A DNA stretch of 64,000 nt from Aphidius gifuensis. Taxonomy: Eukaryota > Arthropoda > Insecta > Hymenoptera > Braconidae. The stretch lies in NCBI RefSeq assembly GCF_014905175.1, contig NC_057790.1, positions 17,200,469 through 17,264,468 on the forward strand, written 5' to 3'. Of the stretch, positions 52,944 to 64,000 are shown piece by piece. The translations under genes and the position numbers were made by a program. Below the pieces are notes generated by a model that saw nothing but the letters and a program-made list of their open reading frames with translations, searched no databases and was not told where the DNA came from. Each line of letters starts with the position of its first letter. The stretch's first letter is position 1.

Positions 52944-55900
52944 CTGAAACAAAGGAAAATTGTATAAGTACTGGAGAGGTAAATTGGATCTTTTTTTTTT
53001 TATTTTAACACAAAAATATATCATTTGTTTTTTTGTTTCATTACAATTGAAATGATTTTTATTTATTTTTATTTCTGTCGCATAGAGAGCTTAGATAGTA
53101 GAAATAAAAAAAAAATATTTTTTGCTTTTAATTGGATGGATATTTGAAAAATTATTGGCCCCGTTGGATATTCAGCATCAACAGGAGTCAACACTTTTAA
53201 CTCGATATTTGCTGCAGATAATAACATACTCGTAACATGGTTTTATTTTTATTTTTTTTTATCTCTCTATGAAAAACGCACTGTACGTCCCGTGGGCATC
53301 ATTCAAAAAATATTACATAAAATATATAAATTCAAATTAACTCACGTTCACGAATATAAATAAAAAAAAAAAATTTCATAAAATACTATTATTATTATTT
53401 TGTTTTATATATATTTTTAATTAAAAAGTGCAAATATTTATATAACACACAGATTTATTACATTTTATTTCCCTATAGAAAACAAACACTGTATAATATT
53501 TACACCCATATTTTATAATTTATAAAAAATTAAATATATTTGTGCTTGTAAATAATACAATGACAATAAAATTAAATAAGCTAAAATCACAAATGAATGT
53601 TTAAATTATTCGATACTCAAATGACCATGCTACATCAAAATAAAACCTTGACACAGTAACATAATTTATAAAAAATTTTTACATATTAAAAAAATAAATA
53701 ATAAATAAATAAATTTATTTGTAGAGTGTGAACATGCATGCTACATAATATCATGTTTACCAACAAAATTGTACATTATATTTAAATGGCGCGAAATGAA
53801 GTAGAAAAAAAAAAATAAGAAAAAATAAAAAATAAACATAAGACACGCAAATAGTAAAAAAATGTCAGTAGTGGCCAAAAAGCTGTATTCAAGTAGGAGC
53901 TTTTTATATTACACTTGAACATTACATAAATGGATCGATATCAACCACCCATCTAAACCACCCAAGTCTTTTATTTCTCTCGCACTCTTTCTATATTTGT
54001 CTTTCTCAGTTTTTATTCTCTCGACTGTTATGAGTGCCAAGAACTTTACACGGCACGAGTTTTTCTCACTGTATTAAATTTAAGCTGATCTACCAAAGGT
54101 ACGTGCCGGTCGTGACTGCAAACTACCCTAGTACACGAACGGAAACAAAATTCAAGGAACATAACTATGTATATATGTGTGCAAGAAAACTGTGAGAAAT
54201 TCAAGGGCGTTGGGCTCTGATTACATGAGATGTTCTAAATTACGAGAAAGTGTTGAGTGGTAATGACCGCAAAAATAAAAATAAAATGAAATAAAATTCA
54301 TAAATAATAAATAGGACAAAAATTATTTATCATAAAAACGTTTAAATATTTTTAATTTTTCATCTATTTAATTATTTTATTAACGCTTTTTTCATTTGTT
54401 AAATGGTTTTTAAATTTTATAGAAATTTATTATTTATTTACTCGTATATTTTATTAAAAAAATATTGATGTTATTTAAATTGTCACTCGATTAAAAAAAA
54501 TATAAAAAAATTGAATAAATGTATTGTGTTAAAAAATATTTAAACTCGTGAATAAATATAGTATTGAAAATTTAATAATATCAACAATGATTTATACAAG
54601 AATTGAAAAATAAAAATCTCCAATATATTTACAAATTAATCACTCTGAAATTGCTTTATTTTTGGACTTTTTTCCCAGCATATTTCTTTGAAAAAATTCC
54701 CCTCTCATTTTTCAAATTACATTGCATTTTTCCGTAGGAAAACAAAAAATTCTAGGCATTATTTATAATACTGATAAAAATAATAGTCATGAAATTGATA
54801 CTTGTATATTATTGGGGTGTTTTTTCTTTCAAAAATAAGCTACTTGACCAATCATTTGTCATCCATTTCAAGGTGATGGACTACGATTAGGTATAGAAAA
54901 AAAAAAAAAAAAAGAGCTATGGTCCCTGGTATTTATTGGATCATTTTTATCGTTGAAACAAATGATAAATATATCAGATAGTTAGAAATGAAATTGAGAC
55001 ACGTCAACGATTTGTTTAGTCATGTACATTGGTGGTGTAAAAATAAAGCTTACATGTGTACACGATACAATGACATCACAACGAAATAGGAGAACAATGC
55101 TTCCAATCATTGGACAATGCACAGTCGACTATACTTTCCTTGCTTATTCTCATAAATATATATACTACACTATTGTCAATAACACACACAATATAATCAG
55201 TCAATTTTTAAACTTTTTTTATTGATACAAATTCATCGAACCGAACGCATTTATATATTTCAAAAAAATCAATCTAATATTTCGAAATTTTTTTTTTACT
55301 GCCATGTCATGCATGAAAAAAAATCAAGACAAATTTATTCATTCACGCCAAGTATTTTAATCCAATAAATTTTTTTCTTTTTTCAATTTTTCACAAGTCA
55401 ATTTGGGTGGGGCATTTTTTTTTTTTTTTACTCATTCATATTAATTTTTAATTTTTTTAATTGATTAAAATTTTTCTAATTAATAAAAAAGCAAAGAATT
55501 TAAAGCGTAAAAAGAGTTGATTTAAAGTAAAAAAAAATAATAATAATACTCAAAATGGAAATGTAATGAAATAAAATGAAATAGCACTCAAGTTTAATTC
55601 ACTTCGCTTGGCATTAATTTGACCGTGCATATTTTTACTACTACTTTATTTTTTTCTCTTGATTTTTCCTTCGTGTTTTTTTTTTTTTTTCTTTCTTTCT
55701 TTAATTATTGTTTGATGTGTTCATCTTTAAAACAAAAAAAAAAATAATAATAACAAAAATAACAAGAGTTATAACCTATTTTCTTTTTTGAAAATTAATT
55801 TCTTTAAAAAAAAATAGTTGGAAATATATTTTTATAAAAATAAATAAATAATTCTGAATTTTAATTATTTATATATCTGAATTGAAATCGCTGGATAAAG

Positions 55901-58900
55901 TATGGGTTTTTTTTTTATTTTTTATTTACAGTTGAATCTTTTAGTAGAGAGTAGCAAATTCCATGAGGGTATTCAATGAGGATAAGGTAGAGTAAGAGGT
56001 AAATTACGAGGGGGTCAGACACGATGAGAAAACGGAAGCGTTTTTCATTTTGCTTGAGCGCAATGAATTCTTCATTTCCCCTTTTGAACACTTTTACCTT
56101 TTTCTCGTCTCTTTCTCTCTCTCTCATCATCGATAATGAAAATAATAATTATTTATAAATTCTTTCTTGTTTATTATAATTTATAAATTAAAATGAACTT
56201 AAAAATTGTTTGAATATATAAAAGAAAAAAAAATTTAGCTGTACAAAATATTTAATTATTATTACTTTGCTAATAATTATTATCTGTATTTTAGTAGATC
56301 TATTTCACTGGAGCTTTTGTATACTCTTTCAAACTTTTTATGTATCATTATTCATTAATATTTTCTATTCATTGCTATTTTTCATTTATTTTTTTCTTCT
56401 TAGATAATTTTTTAAATACAATTTTTTGTATGTTTTTTTTTTTAATGATTCATTATCCTCGTTTTCTACTTTTATTAGACTGATTTGAGATTTTTTTTTA
56501 TTTTATTTTATTAATACTAGAATGTCGTTACTTGAACTACCATTTTAAGTATCAATTTTCTAAGATCCATTAGCTACATGATGATTCTTCGTCATTAGAA
56601 ATCCAAAAAAATTTTATAAAATTTTTTTTTTTTACTTTTTCAATTACAAAACTTGGTTTTAAATAGTCAAACTCTAGTTTAATTAATAGCATTACTTAAT
56701 CATTTTTTATTAAAAAAATAATGATAAAAGAAAATAAAAAAAAAAGAATAATAATTTATGAGTGGCCCTACCTGGCTATTAGTAGAATTAAAACAATGAA
56801 AAAAAAAAATGGAAAATAAATAAAAGAAATTTCATAAAACACAAAAGGGTAAACAAAATGAAAAAAAAAAAAAAAAAAAATGTAGTAATAGCTTACGAGG
56901 TGGTATTATCTGATGTGACCTTATGAAAATGACAACAACAATAGATGGTAATCAAGAGGTTCATGCACGAGGTTCTGAATATCATGATGTAATTAGTAAT
57001 TACTAATTAAATTTTCCAATGATTCTACGAATGACTCAGTATGAAAAGAAAAGAAAAAAATAATAGAAATTATGAAGGAACTGAGTATACAGTTCAGTTG
57101 ATATGAAGAAACAATTAAAAATCAATAAATCGCGGGTTTGGTTTTGGCTCCTTTACCTTCAGTTCTATCCAAAATTCCTGATAACATTTTCCATTCAATC
57201 TCAACGTACATATTTTCTTGAAATATACTTTTTTCCCAAAAATATATATATGAGAGCATTGCTATACCTCCATGGAATAAGAAAACCTCAAGTGGAATTT
57301 TCAGTCTTGGAAAAATGCCGAAAAATTCATTGAGTTTTTTTTATTTTGAATTGGAAAAAAAACCGATTTATTTATCATTTTATAGAGGACAATTTCAACA
57401 TTTTTGCGAAAATTTTGTTTCGTTAGCAATAATATACAAGTTCAATTGACAATATGTATTATCATTGGTTTTTTATCTTATTTTATTTTACACTGAGAAA
57501 AGTGGTCCAGAATTTTCATCTGCATTTACATTTTTTTTTAGAATAAATTTTATAGTAGAAAAAAATTTGATATAATAATTTTTCTTTGTATTATTTAGAT
57601 AACTATTTACCTAAAGTAAAAAATAAAAAAATAAAATGTAAAAATATCTGCGCAACAATTTAAAAAGTATGCACCCAAGCCTTACAATTCCATATGTAAA
57701 CATTTGCCAAGGGTGAATGCAGATTAGCACGCAATGCAACAATACACTTTTTTTTTTTTCTTTTCATTAAACCTTTTCTTTTTTCTTATTTATTTTTTTT
57801 CTCCAACAAATCCTTTTGCACACATACTGTAGTCATATTTTATTTTTCTCTATATTTTTTGTAGCGAAAACAAAAAAAAAAAAAATATATATATAAAAAC
57901 CAACTTTAAGTGTTTAAAATAAATTGAAAAATCTTTTTAAATTAAGTAAAAATTATCTCAAATTAATAAATAATAAATATGATAACTTTTATAAACTTTT
58001 TTCATCAATAAGTAAAAAAAACTTGAAATTAATTTAAATTAAAAATTAATAATTCAATATTTATCAAAGAAAATTGTATTAAATAAAAAATAACGAGAAA
58101 AAAAAAAAATAATAATAAAATTGAAAAAGTAACTAATGATAATAATAATAATTAAAAAAATTTATTAAAAATATATATAAAAGAGTTGAGTTATTGTAAT
58201 GTGAAAATAGTAGGCAAGCTGTTGGTTGAAAAGTACATATACAAGTTAAATTTCTCGAAGAAAATATACCTACTTAGGGGGGTTGGGGGGACAGATTGAA
58301 AGCCCGGGCGACCTCCTTTCTGTTGAATTTTCCAAGGGGTATAATGTATATATAACAGTGGCGCGACGGGACCACAATTTCTATATATTATATTATAAAA
58401 ACACAAGTAAGAGAGTAATAGAGGGTAAGAGGAGTAAGCAAGTTGGCACATAGACGAGGGCAAGAACCGTGATTCTCATCAAAGCATATATATACATCGT
58501 CGTCGTCGTTGTTGTCTATAGTTACTTCAAACTTCCCTATCCATGCTTTTAAAATTGATAATCGAATCGCGGCTTGCCAACGTGGTCGATTTATCGTTCA
58601 CCACATTATATTATACAACAACGTATGTCTCTTTATATAGCGAGGTTCAAATATAGAAGTATATACTGCAGTACTACGACACCATACATTATATATATTA
58701 AATATGTATATATGTGTTATTTTGTGTATATATATACGAGTCTCTTGCTGATGGTGAAACACTTGACATTTGCTCACAAATTATCTAGACAACCAACGAG
58801 TCTACATAATTACTCTGGTATAAAATACAACATTGAACAACTCATTTCAACTACCACACACGAGATACATATATTGGCTAAAACAAATCTCTTTTTATAA

Positions 58901-61388
58901 TTAATTATATTTGATTAATTATATATATTTTTGAAAATTTATTTTAAAAAAAAGAAAACTCATTGATTAATTTAATATAATATTTTTAATTTTTTCTTTT
59001 TCTATGAATAAATAAATTTCATAAAGAGTTTTTCTTTTTATATTAAAATTTTTTAAAGTTAAAAAAAAAGCTTCATATTGTTTATGAAGAATTTTATGTT
59101 ATTTAATTATTTTTTTTGCCATTAACAGTATTATTATGATGTTAAAATAAAAAATATAAATTTTGAAATTAATTTATAAAGACAAGAACAATGCATTTAT
59201 TAGAAAAAAAAAAAAAAAAATTTTTTTTTGCATGTTGAATACACGAGTTTTATAAAGGTTCTATATTCCCTCGTGTATGTAAGCGAGTTGTGACACAAGC
59301 AATTATCGGTCGCTTAAACTCGATTGAAATTGACGGATACAAACACTGCAGGTATTGTACAATCGGTTGTACCAGAAAATAATTTTCTATACAAACTTGA
59401 ATTGGCTAAAATACAAAAATTGATTTTACAAATATATATATCAGTAGTAAAACAAGTTTAATATTGTTCTCTAAATAATTTAGAAATTGGAACGAGTTAT
59501 TTTTTTTTTATATTTGTTTTTTGATTATTTTTTTTTTTTAGTATTTAATAAATTAGTGATTCAGCATAATAAACTGTACACCTGTGTTATCATTATATAC
59601 AAAGATCATTGTACAAACTTGATATACAAAAGTCAACCAGTCAACTACTACTGGTCACTATTTTAATTTTTAATACTTCGTTTTTAGTTTATTTCTCAAT
59701 TTTATCGTTAAAAAAATTAATTAATATATGAATTTATGCAAATTATAAACTAAAAAAAAAAAATGGTATAATTTAAACTCATGACTAATGGTTTAAATGT
59801 CCTTCATTTAATATTTAATATAAATTGATAAAACATACCGCAGTTTTATCAACAATATACATCATAATGAATCAATAATAATATAAAAATTTTATATAAT
59901 AATATTTTACATTAAATCTCATATTTTTTTTGCTGTTCTATATATTTATTTTTTCGGAAAAATTTTCCAACAGTTCTACGTAACCGAAATTCTGACAGAG
60001 ACATGATTTTTTCAGCACATAAAAATGAAGAAAAAAATCATACAGAAGAAGAAGAATAAGAGAAATTTTTTTAGGAAGTAAAAAAAAAATTGAAATCATA
60101 CATTAAATATATATATGTATTTTTTTTTTATGACGTCTTGTATATAGAATGCGAGATGTTTACCAAACAAAAAACATTGTACGGTTACAAAGTACACAAA
60201 CTTTTTCAACATTAGTTACATTTAATTTTTTTTTTTTTTCCATTTTTTTCCTCATTCTTCAAGTGAATTTTTTTCCCTGTTAAGCTTCATGAAAGAAATA
60301 TTTTTTAATAAAAAACTTGTACGCGTAAAGTCATATTGCAATCGAGTATATGTATGTACTAGACAAAGTGAAAAATCTAAATAATTTTTTAACTATTTTT
60401 TCTTTCAATTACCGTAAAATATTTAATTCCATGTGGTCACATGCATAAACACAGAGCCAGGTAAAATGGGGTAACTAATTAATGTACGAGGGAGAGTCAA
60501 AGGTCGTTATGTGTGTAAAAAAAAAAATAATAAAACATAAAAAAAATACATTCGGTCGATATTCACAACTATATACAAATATAACACAAAGTGTCGATGA
60601 GTATGTATATTTTATATATCCACAATTCAATACACTTGTCGTCAAGCACCCTGGTTATAGTTATTTTTTTTTTTTTATTTAATTTTTTTCCTTGATATTG
60701 AGTGTGACAAAATAAGTCACGAATAATTTTTTTTTTTATTTTGTTTGTATATATAATGTAACGAGTTATCAACTCATCAAAATTATAGATAAATAATAAA
60801 AATATTATTTATTTATCAATATAAAATAAAATAAGTATATTGTTTTATAAAAAATTGATAAATATTTGTTGACTTTGATGTATATAAAATGAAAAATTTT
60901 AACAATACACTGAGTGTATTAAAAACTTTGACAAGTGACAAAAGCTTTAATACATTTTCAGAAATGAAAATGTCAAATCCACCTCATGACTTTTATATAT
61001 ATATATGTAGTACAATTGTACTTAAAAACTCTCCGAATAAAAAAAACGTCAATCTTATCGTTGAAAAATCATAGAATTTAAACGTCGGAGATTAAACTTG
61101 TTCGTAAAAAAATTCCAGATGAAAAATCACATGGATAATAAATCGTGTAAATGAGTATAATATCACTCGTAATAAATTTTTTTTTTTTTCCATGTCATGC
61201 AGTTATTATTGTCGTGGGAGATAATAAAACTATTATTTATGTTTAAAAATAAAGATCAATATATAGACGAGAAAGTAATTGAAAGGTATTCTGAGAGTGA
61301 AAATGTAAATACTGAGGGGGGTTGATGGTGAAGCTTTCAAGGGGAAAATAAATAAAATAAAAAAAAAGCAATGAAAATAGCGACTCAC
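52944..61388. other. Non-coding region upstream of GABA-B-R2 (possible 5' UTR intron)
   Basis: No coding exon found on either strand. Contains a GC inverted repeat (CGGCACG at 54051-54057 and CGTGCCG at 54102-54108), two G6 runs near 58278-58291 and a CGT repeat at 58498-58509. Confidence 0.5.
58498..58515. repeat. CGT/TGT trinucleotide repeat
   Basis: Four CGT units followed by TGT units. Short microsatellite in otherwise A/T-rich DNA. Confidence 0.7.
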
Positions 61389-61436
61389 TCGGTCACTCGT
61401 GTCTTGCGGTCGATGCAAGTATAAGGGGGCCAAAGA

Positions 61437-61458
61437 GGTCGCGCGGACTAGCGCGACC
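61437..61458. repeat. GC hairpin GGTCGCGC / GCGCGACC
   Basis: Perfect 8-bp arms with loop GGACTA, all but one arm base pair G/C. Confidence 0.75.
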
Positions 61459-62039
61459 GAGTAATCCAAAGCATTCCCAGCATCCTCGTGTCATATTATC
61501 TTCTTTAATATCTATGTCTGTTGTTTTATTTTTTTATTCTTTTTTTTTTCACGCAAATCATTTTTCACTGATTGTGCAATACTACAATGTGTGTATTAAA
61601 ATTTTACCCGGTAATCTCTTTCTCCACCGTCACTCAACCCAGTGCCCTTTTTTAATTTTATCATATATTTTTGTCTACTATATTACATTTACCCTCAACT
61701 ATCAATGAATGTTTAATATACGCAATCAGATTATCAACACAAAACTTTGAACAAAAAAAAATAGAATAGAATTTAAAAAAAAATTTTTAAATCGAAAAAA
61801 ATATATAAACAAACCTTGTCACTTTGTAATAATTCTTCTCATTACAAGTTGTACTTGATTATATTTATTAAAACTATATTTTTTTTTAAATTACAATCTA
61901 TACTGAGACAAACACACGAGTACATGATAAATGAATGTATCAATGCCGGCACAAATATTCACAATTTTAAATTTATGATAAGACATCGAAATTTTTTTTT
62001 TAATCCAAATTTTGAAGTATACATTGTCCGTCGACGAGA

Positions 62040-62057
62040 TACGTCGAGCTCGACGTA
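62040..62057. repeat. 18-bp perfect palindrome
   Basis: TACGTCGAGCTCGACGTA, centred on a SacI-like GAGCTC, with CpG in each half. Confidence 0.8.
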
Positions 62058-62198
62058 CACGACGCGAATGAGGGTTGGTCCTGCGCATCAACGCCACCAA
62101 GTGGTTAACGAAAGCACCACAATCATGGATAAAGGGTGAGAGGACAAGAGGGTAAACCACCCTACTACGACGTGCACTACCAGTCTGCCACTACCACT

Positions 62199-62257
62199 AT
62201 CATCATCATGATCATCATCATCATCATCAACAACAGCAGCAGCAGTAGCAGTAATAA
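62199..62257. repeat. Compound trinucleotide repeat (ATC, AAC, AGC, AGT units)
   Basis: About 59 bp of CAT/ATC units passing into CAA, CAG and TAG/CAG units. It gives an Ile/Asn/Ser run in one frame, with no sign of being part of a protein. Confidence 0.8.
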
Positions 62258-62520
62258 CACACCATCCCCTTTTGTCATCTTGCTTCCACGCACAAGTGTA
62301 TTTCTATCTCTCAACTGTATATAATATTAAGAATATCGGTAAGAGAATAGAGAAGGGTTTCATTTCGCTTTATTTTCTATAGACACGGACGGCAACACGA
62401 AACGCAATCTTCCCTCATCGTCGACGACGATGTATAGGAGATGCGTTGCTCGGTGCGGGTGGTTGCAGGGACAGGCCTGGAAACTATACTCATCGTGTGT
62501 GCGAATTAAGCTTTGCAATA

Positions 62521-64000
62521 CCACACCAGCGCATTTAAACAGTGTGCTTGTTCACTCAAAGATTAAATGAGAATGAGAATGAAAGAGGTAAATGAGGAAC
62601 AAGTAGAACAAGTGGAATGAAGAAAAAAAAATTAATATATAAATATAGGTATAAAAGGAAGTAGCTAGCTTTATCTTTAACTGAATGACGACGAGGACGT
62701 TACACATCGACACCCTTAGATAATATATACATTTATAAATTAAAAGGATACCCTGCACATATGATCTAATTGAATATACCAAGTGTTAAAGCTTTTTTTA
62801 TCGCATAATGAAATATATTTTACAATTTTTTTTAATGTAAATTTGCAAGTAAATTAATAAATATTTAAACTTAATAAATTTAAACAATTAAATAGTCTTA
62901 AAAGAGTTTTAAGATATACTTTAGTTTATAAATAAAATAGCCAGATATCTTAATGGCTAATGAATTTACAATAGAGGGTTCTGTATCAGTCGTAAAATTA
63001 GTGTGGACTCTTGGGTATCATTTAAAAGCTTTTTTAAAACTTTTTTTTTAAAACCATATAAATATACAAAACATTAAAATAGATTATCATCATCATCATT
63101 TATAATTTTTTATTTTTAAAAATTACATCAGACAAAAAAATAAAAATATCATTTATTTGTTATAAAAAAAAAAACTATTTTCACTCAAATATATTTAAAC
63201 AATAAATGAAACGAGAGATAAAAAAAAAAAAATTATGTGAAACATTAAATTGAAGCATAGTAGATGAAATGTCCTCTGTTCTCCCAAGAGATCAAGAAGT
63301 TACAGAATAGTGAATGATATCATTGCCAACACGTGATATCCCCAAGTCTCGTCATAATAGAACTAACAACTTTTTGGGTGTAATTTTTTTCTTTTTATTT
63401 TTTTTTTTCCTTTTACGATCTTTATAATACTCAACGAGAGTTTTTTTGCACATCCCTACACATTTATCAAAAAAAAACTAACCACCTCATTTTCAACTTA
63501 CTAAAAAGACTTTTACAAAAAAAAATTAAGACTGATGGTAAATGGAAATAAAAAAAAACTTGAAACAAAAAGATTTAAAAATATATATATATATAAAAAA
63601 AAAAAAAAAAAAAGCACATTGGCAATGACAGTCAGTTGGTGTACAGTGGATGAAGAAGAAGAAGAAGGTAGGTCGCTGGGTCAACATTAGAACAGAAAAC
63701 GAGGGATGATAAGAGAATGCCAGGGGGTGCTAGGGCACTCCAAGCCCGGGGTCAACCAATACAAGGATAGTCACGCCCGTTACGTGTCAGCCGTCCAATA
63801 TCGGGCGAATCGCCGTGAGCTTACGCATATCCTGCTGGGTTTATACTCAAACTGATATACTCACAATATAATAGCTACTCTATAGATCCCTTGTATATTT
63901 TTACTCATCCTCTCTGTCTCTCTCTCTCTACGTGTCCAACGGTCTTAAAAATATATTCATATTCTCTCATAAACTAACACAAACATATAATAAACAAAAG
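62521..64000. other. Right-edge non-coding region with GC-rich patch and CT repeat
   Basis: A/T-rich up to 63600. Then a GC-richer block at 63640-63850 (with GCGAATCGC and several CpG), followed by a CT repeat at 63910-63929 (GAGA-type sites on the minus strand). It may be a promoter region, but no gene start is recognised. Confidence 0.4.

Larger units (their letters stand above)
61389..62520. promoter_or_regulatory. CpG/GC-rich islands upstream of GABA-B-R2: candidate promoter or first non-coding exon
   Basis: Patches at 61385-61460, 62020-62180 and 62385-62480 are clearly richer in CpG than the surroundings and contain GC palindromes (61437-61458, 62040-62057). On the minus strand GACCGA|gtgagt (GT at 61388-61387) would make a good donor that could join the acceptor at 52944. 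No long open frame. Inferred. Confidence 0.35.

Noticed and set aside
58278..58291. Two G6 runs separated by TT as a G-quadruplex
   Set aside because: Only two runs; it lacks the four separated G-tracts of the standard intramolecular pattern.
61891..62160. Overlapping open frames on both strands over the CpG-rich block
   Set aside because: Composition is driven by the palindrome and CpG content. There are no domain motifs, and a promoter or UTR explanation is simpler.

Overview
The window looks like part of a very A+T-rich insect chromosome. This rests on short GT-AG introns with T-rich acceptors, A/T-biased third codon positions, long poly(A)/poly(T) runs, and two genes typical of insects: a TRP channel with the photoreceptor-type C-terminus, and a type-2 GABA-B receptor. 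I cannot fix the order from sequence alone; a parasitoid wasp or another insect with an AT-rich genome would fit. No bacterial, viral or mobile-element coding sequence was recognised.

Layout, left to right. (1) 57-2934 (+): the last seven exons of trp, the light-activated cation channel. They run from the S1-S2 linker through S6, the TRP box and a long lysine/aspartate-rich tail to a -GWL terminus. The ankyrin half lies off the left edge. (2) 3021-3583 (-): a complete three-exon gene for a small cytochrome b5-domain protein, convergent with trp. The two stop codons are 86 bp apart and the poly(A) signals cross over. A TATA-like box, a 20-bp palindrome and a strong hairpin lie just upstream of its start. 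(3) 3821-8278: no gene seen; the right part must hold the 3' UTR of the next gene. (4) 8279-52317 (-): the whole coding region of the metabotropic GABA-B receptor subunit 2. I assembled 19 exons, all with consistent reading phase, including a 42-bp in-frame micro-exon; the product is about 1,378 aa (1,364 without the micro-exon). The first coding exon is separated from the second by an intron of about 23 kb. (5) 17115-17977 (+): a four-exon, 153-aa four-TM membrane protein gene nested in antisense orientation inside intron 7 of the receptor gene; one of its introns appears to be GC-AG. (6) 52318-64000: the region upstream of the receptor gene. It has a four-run G-quadruplex motif 54 nt before the ATG, a plausible 5' UTR splice acceptor, and distant CpG/GC-rich islands (about 61.4-62.5 kb and 63.6-63.85 kb) that are promoter candidates.

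How the genes relate: trp and GABA-B-R2 are both neuronal signalling genes, but they lie on opposite strands with an unrelated small heme protein between them, so nothing suggests a functional cluster. Most of the window is intron or intergenic A/T-rich sequence. Within it, a few GC-containing palindromes and hairpins stand out and are listed as candidate regulatory or structured-RNA elements. I found no convincing novel gene system. The most checkable novelties are the 42-bp micro-exon, the GC-AG intron, the G-quadruplex motif and the soluble b5 protein with a basic tail.
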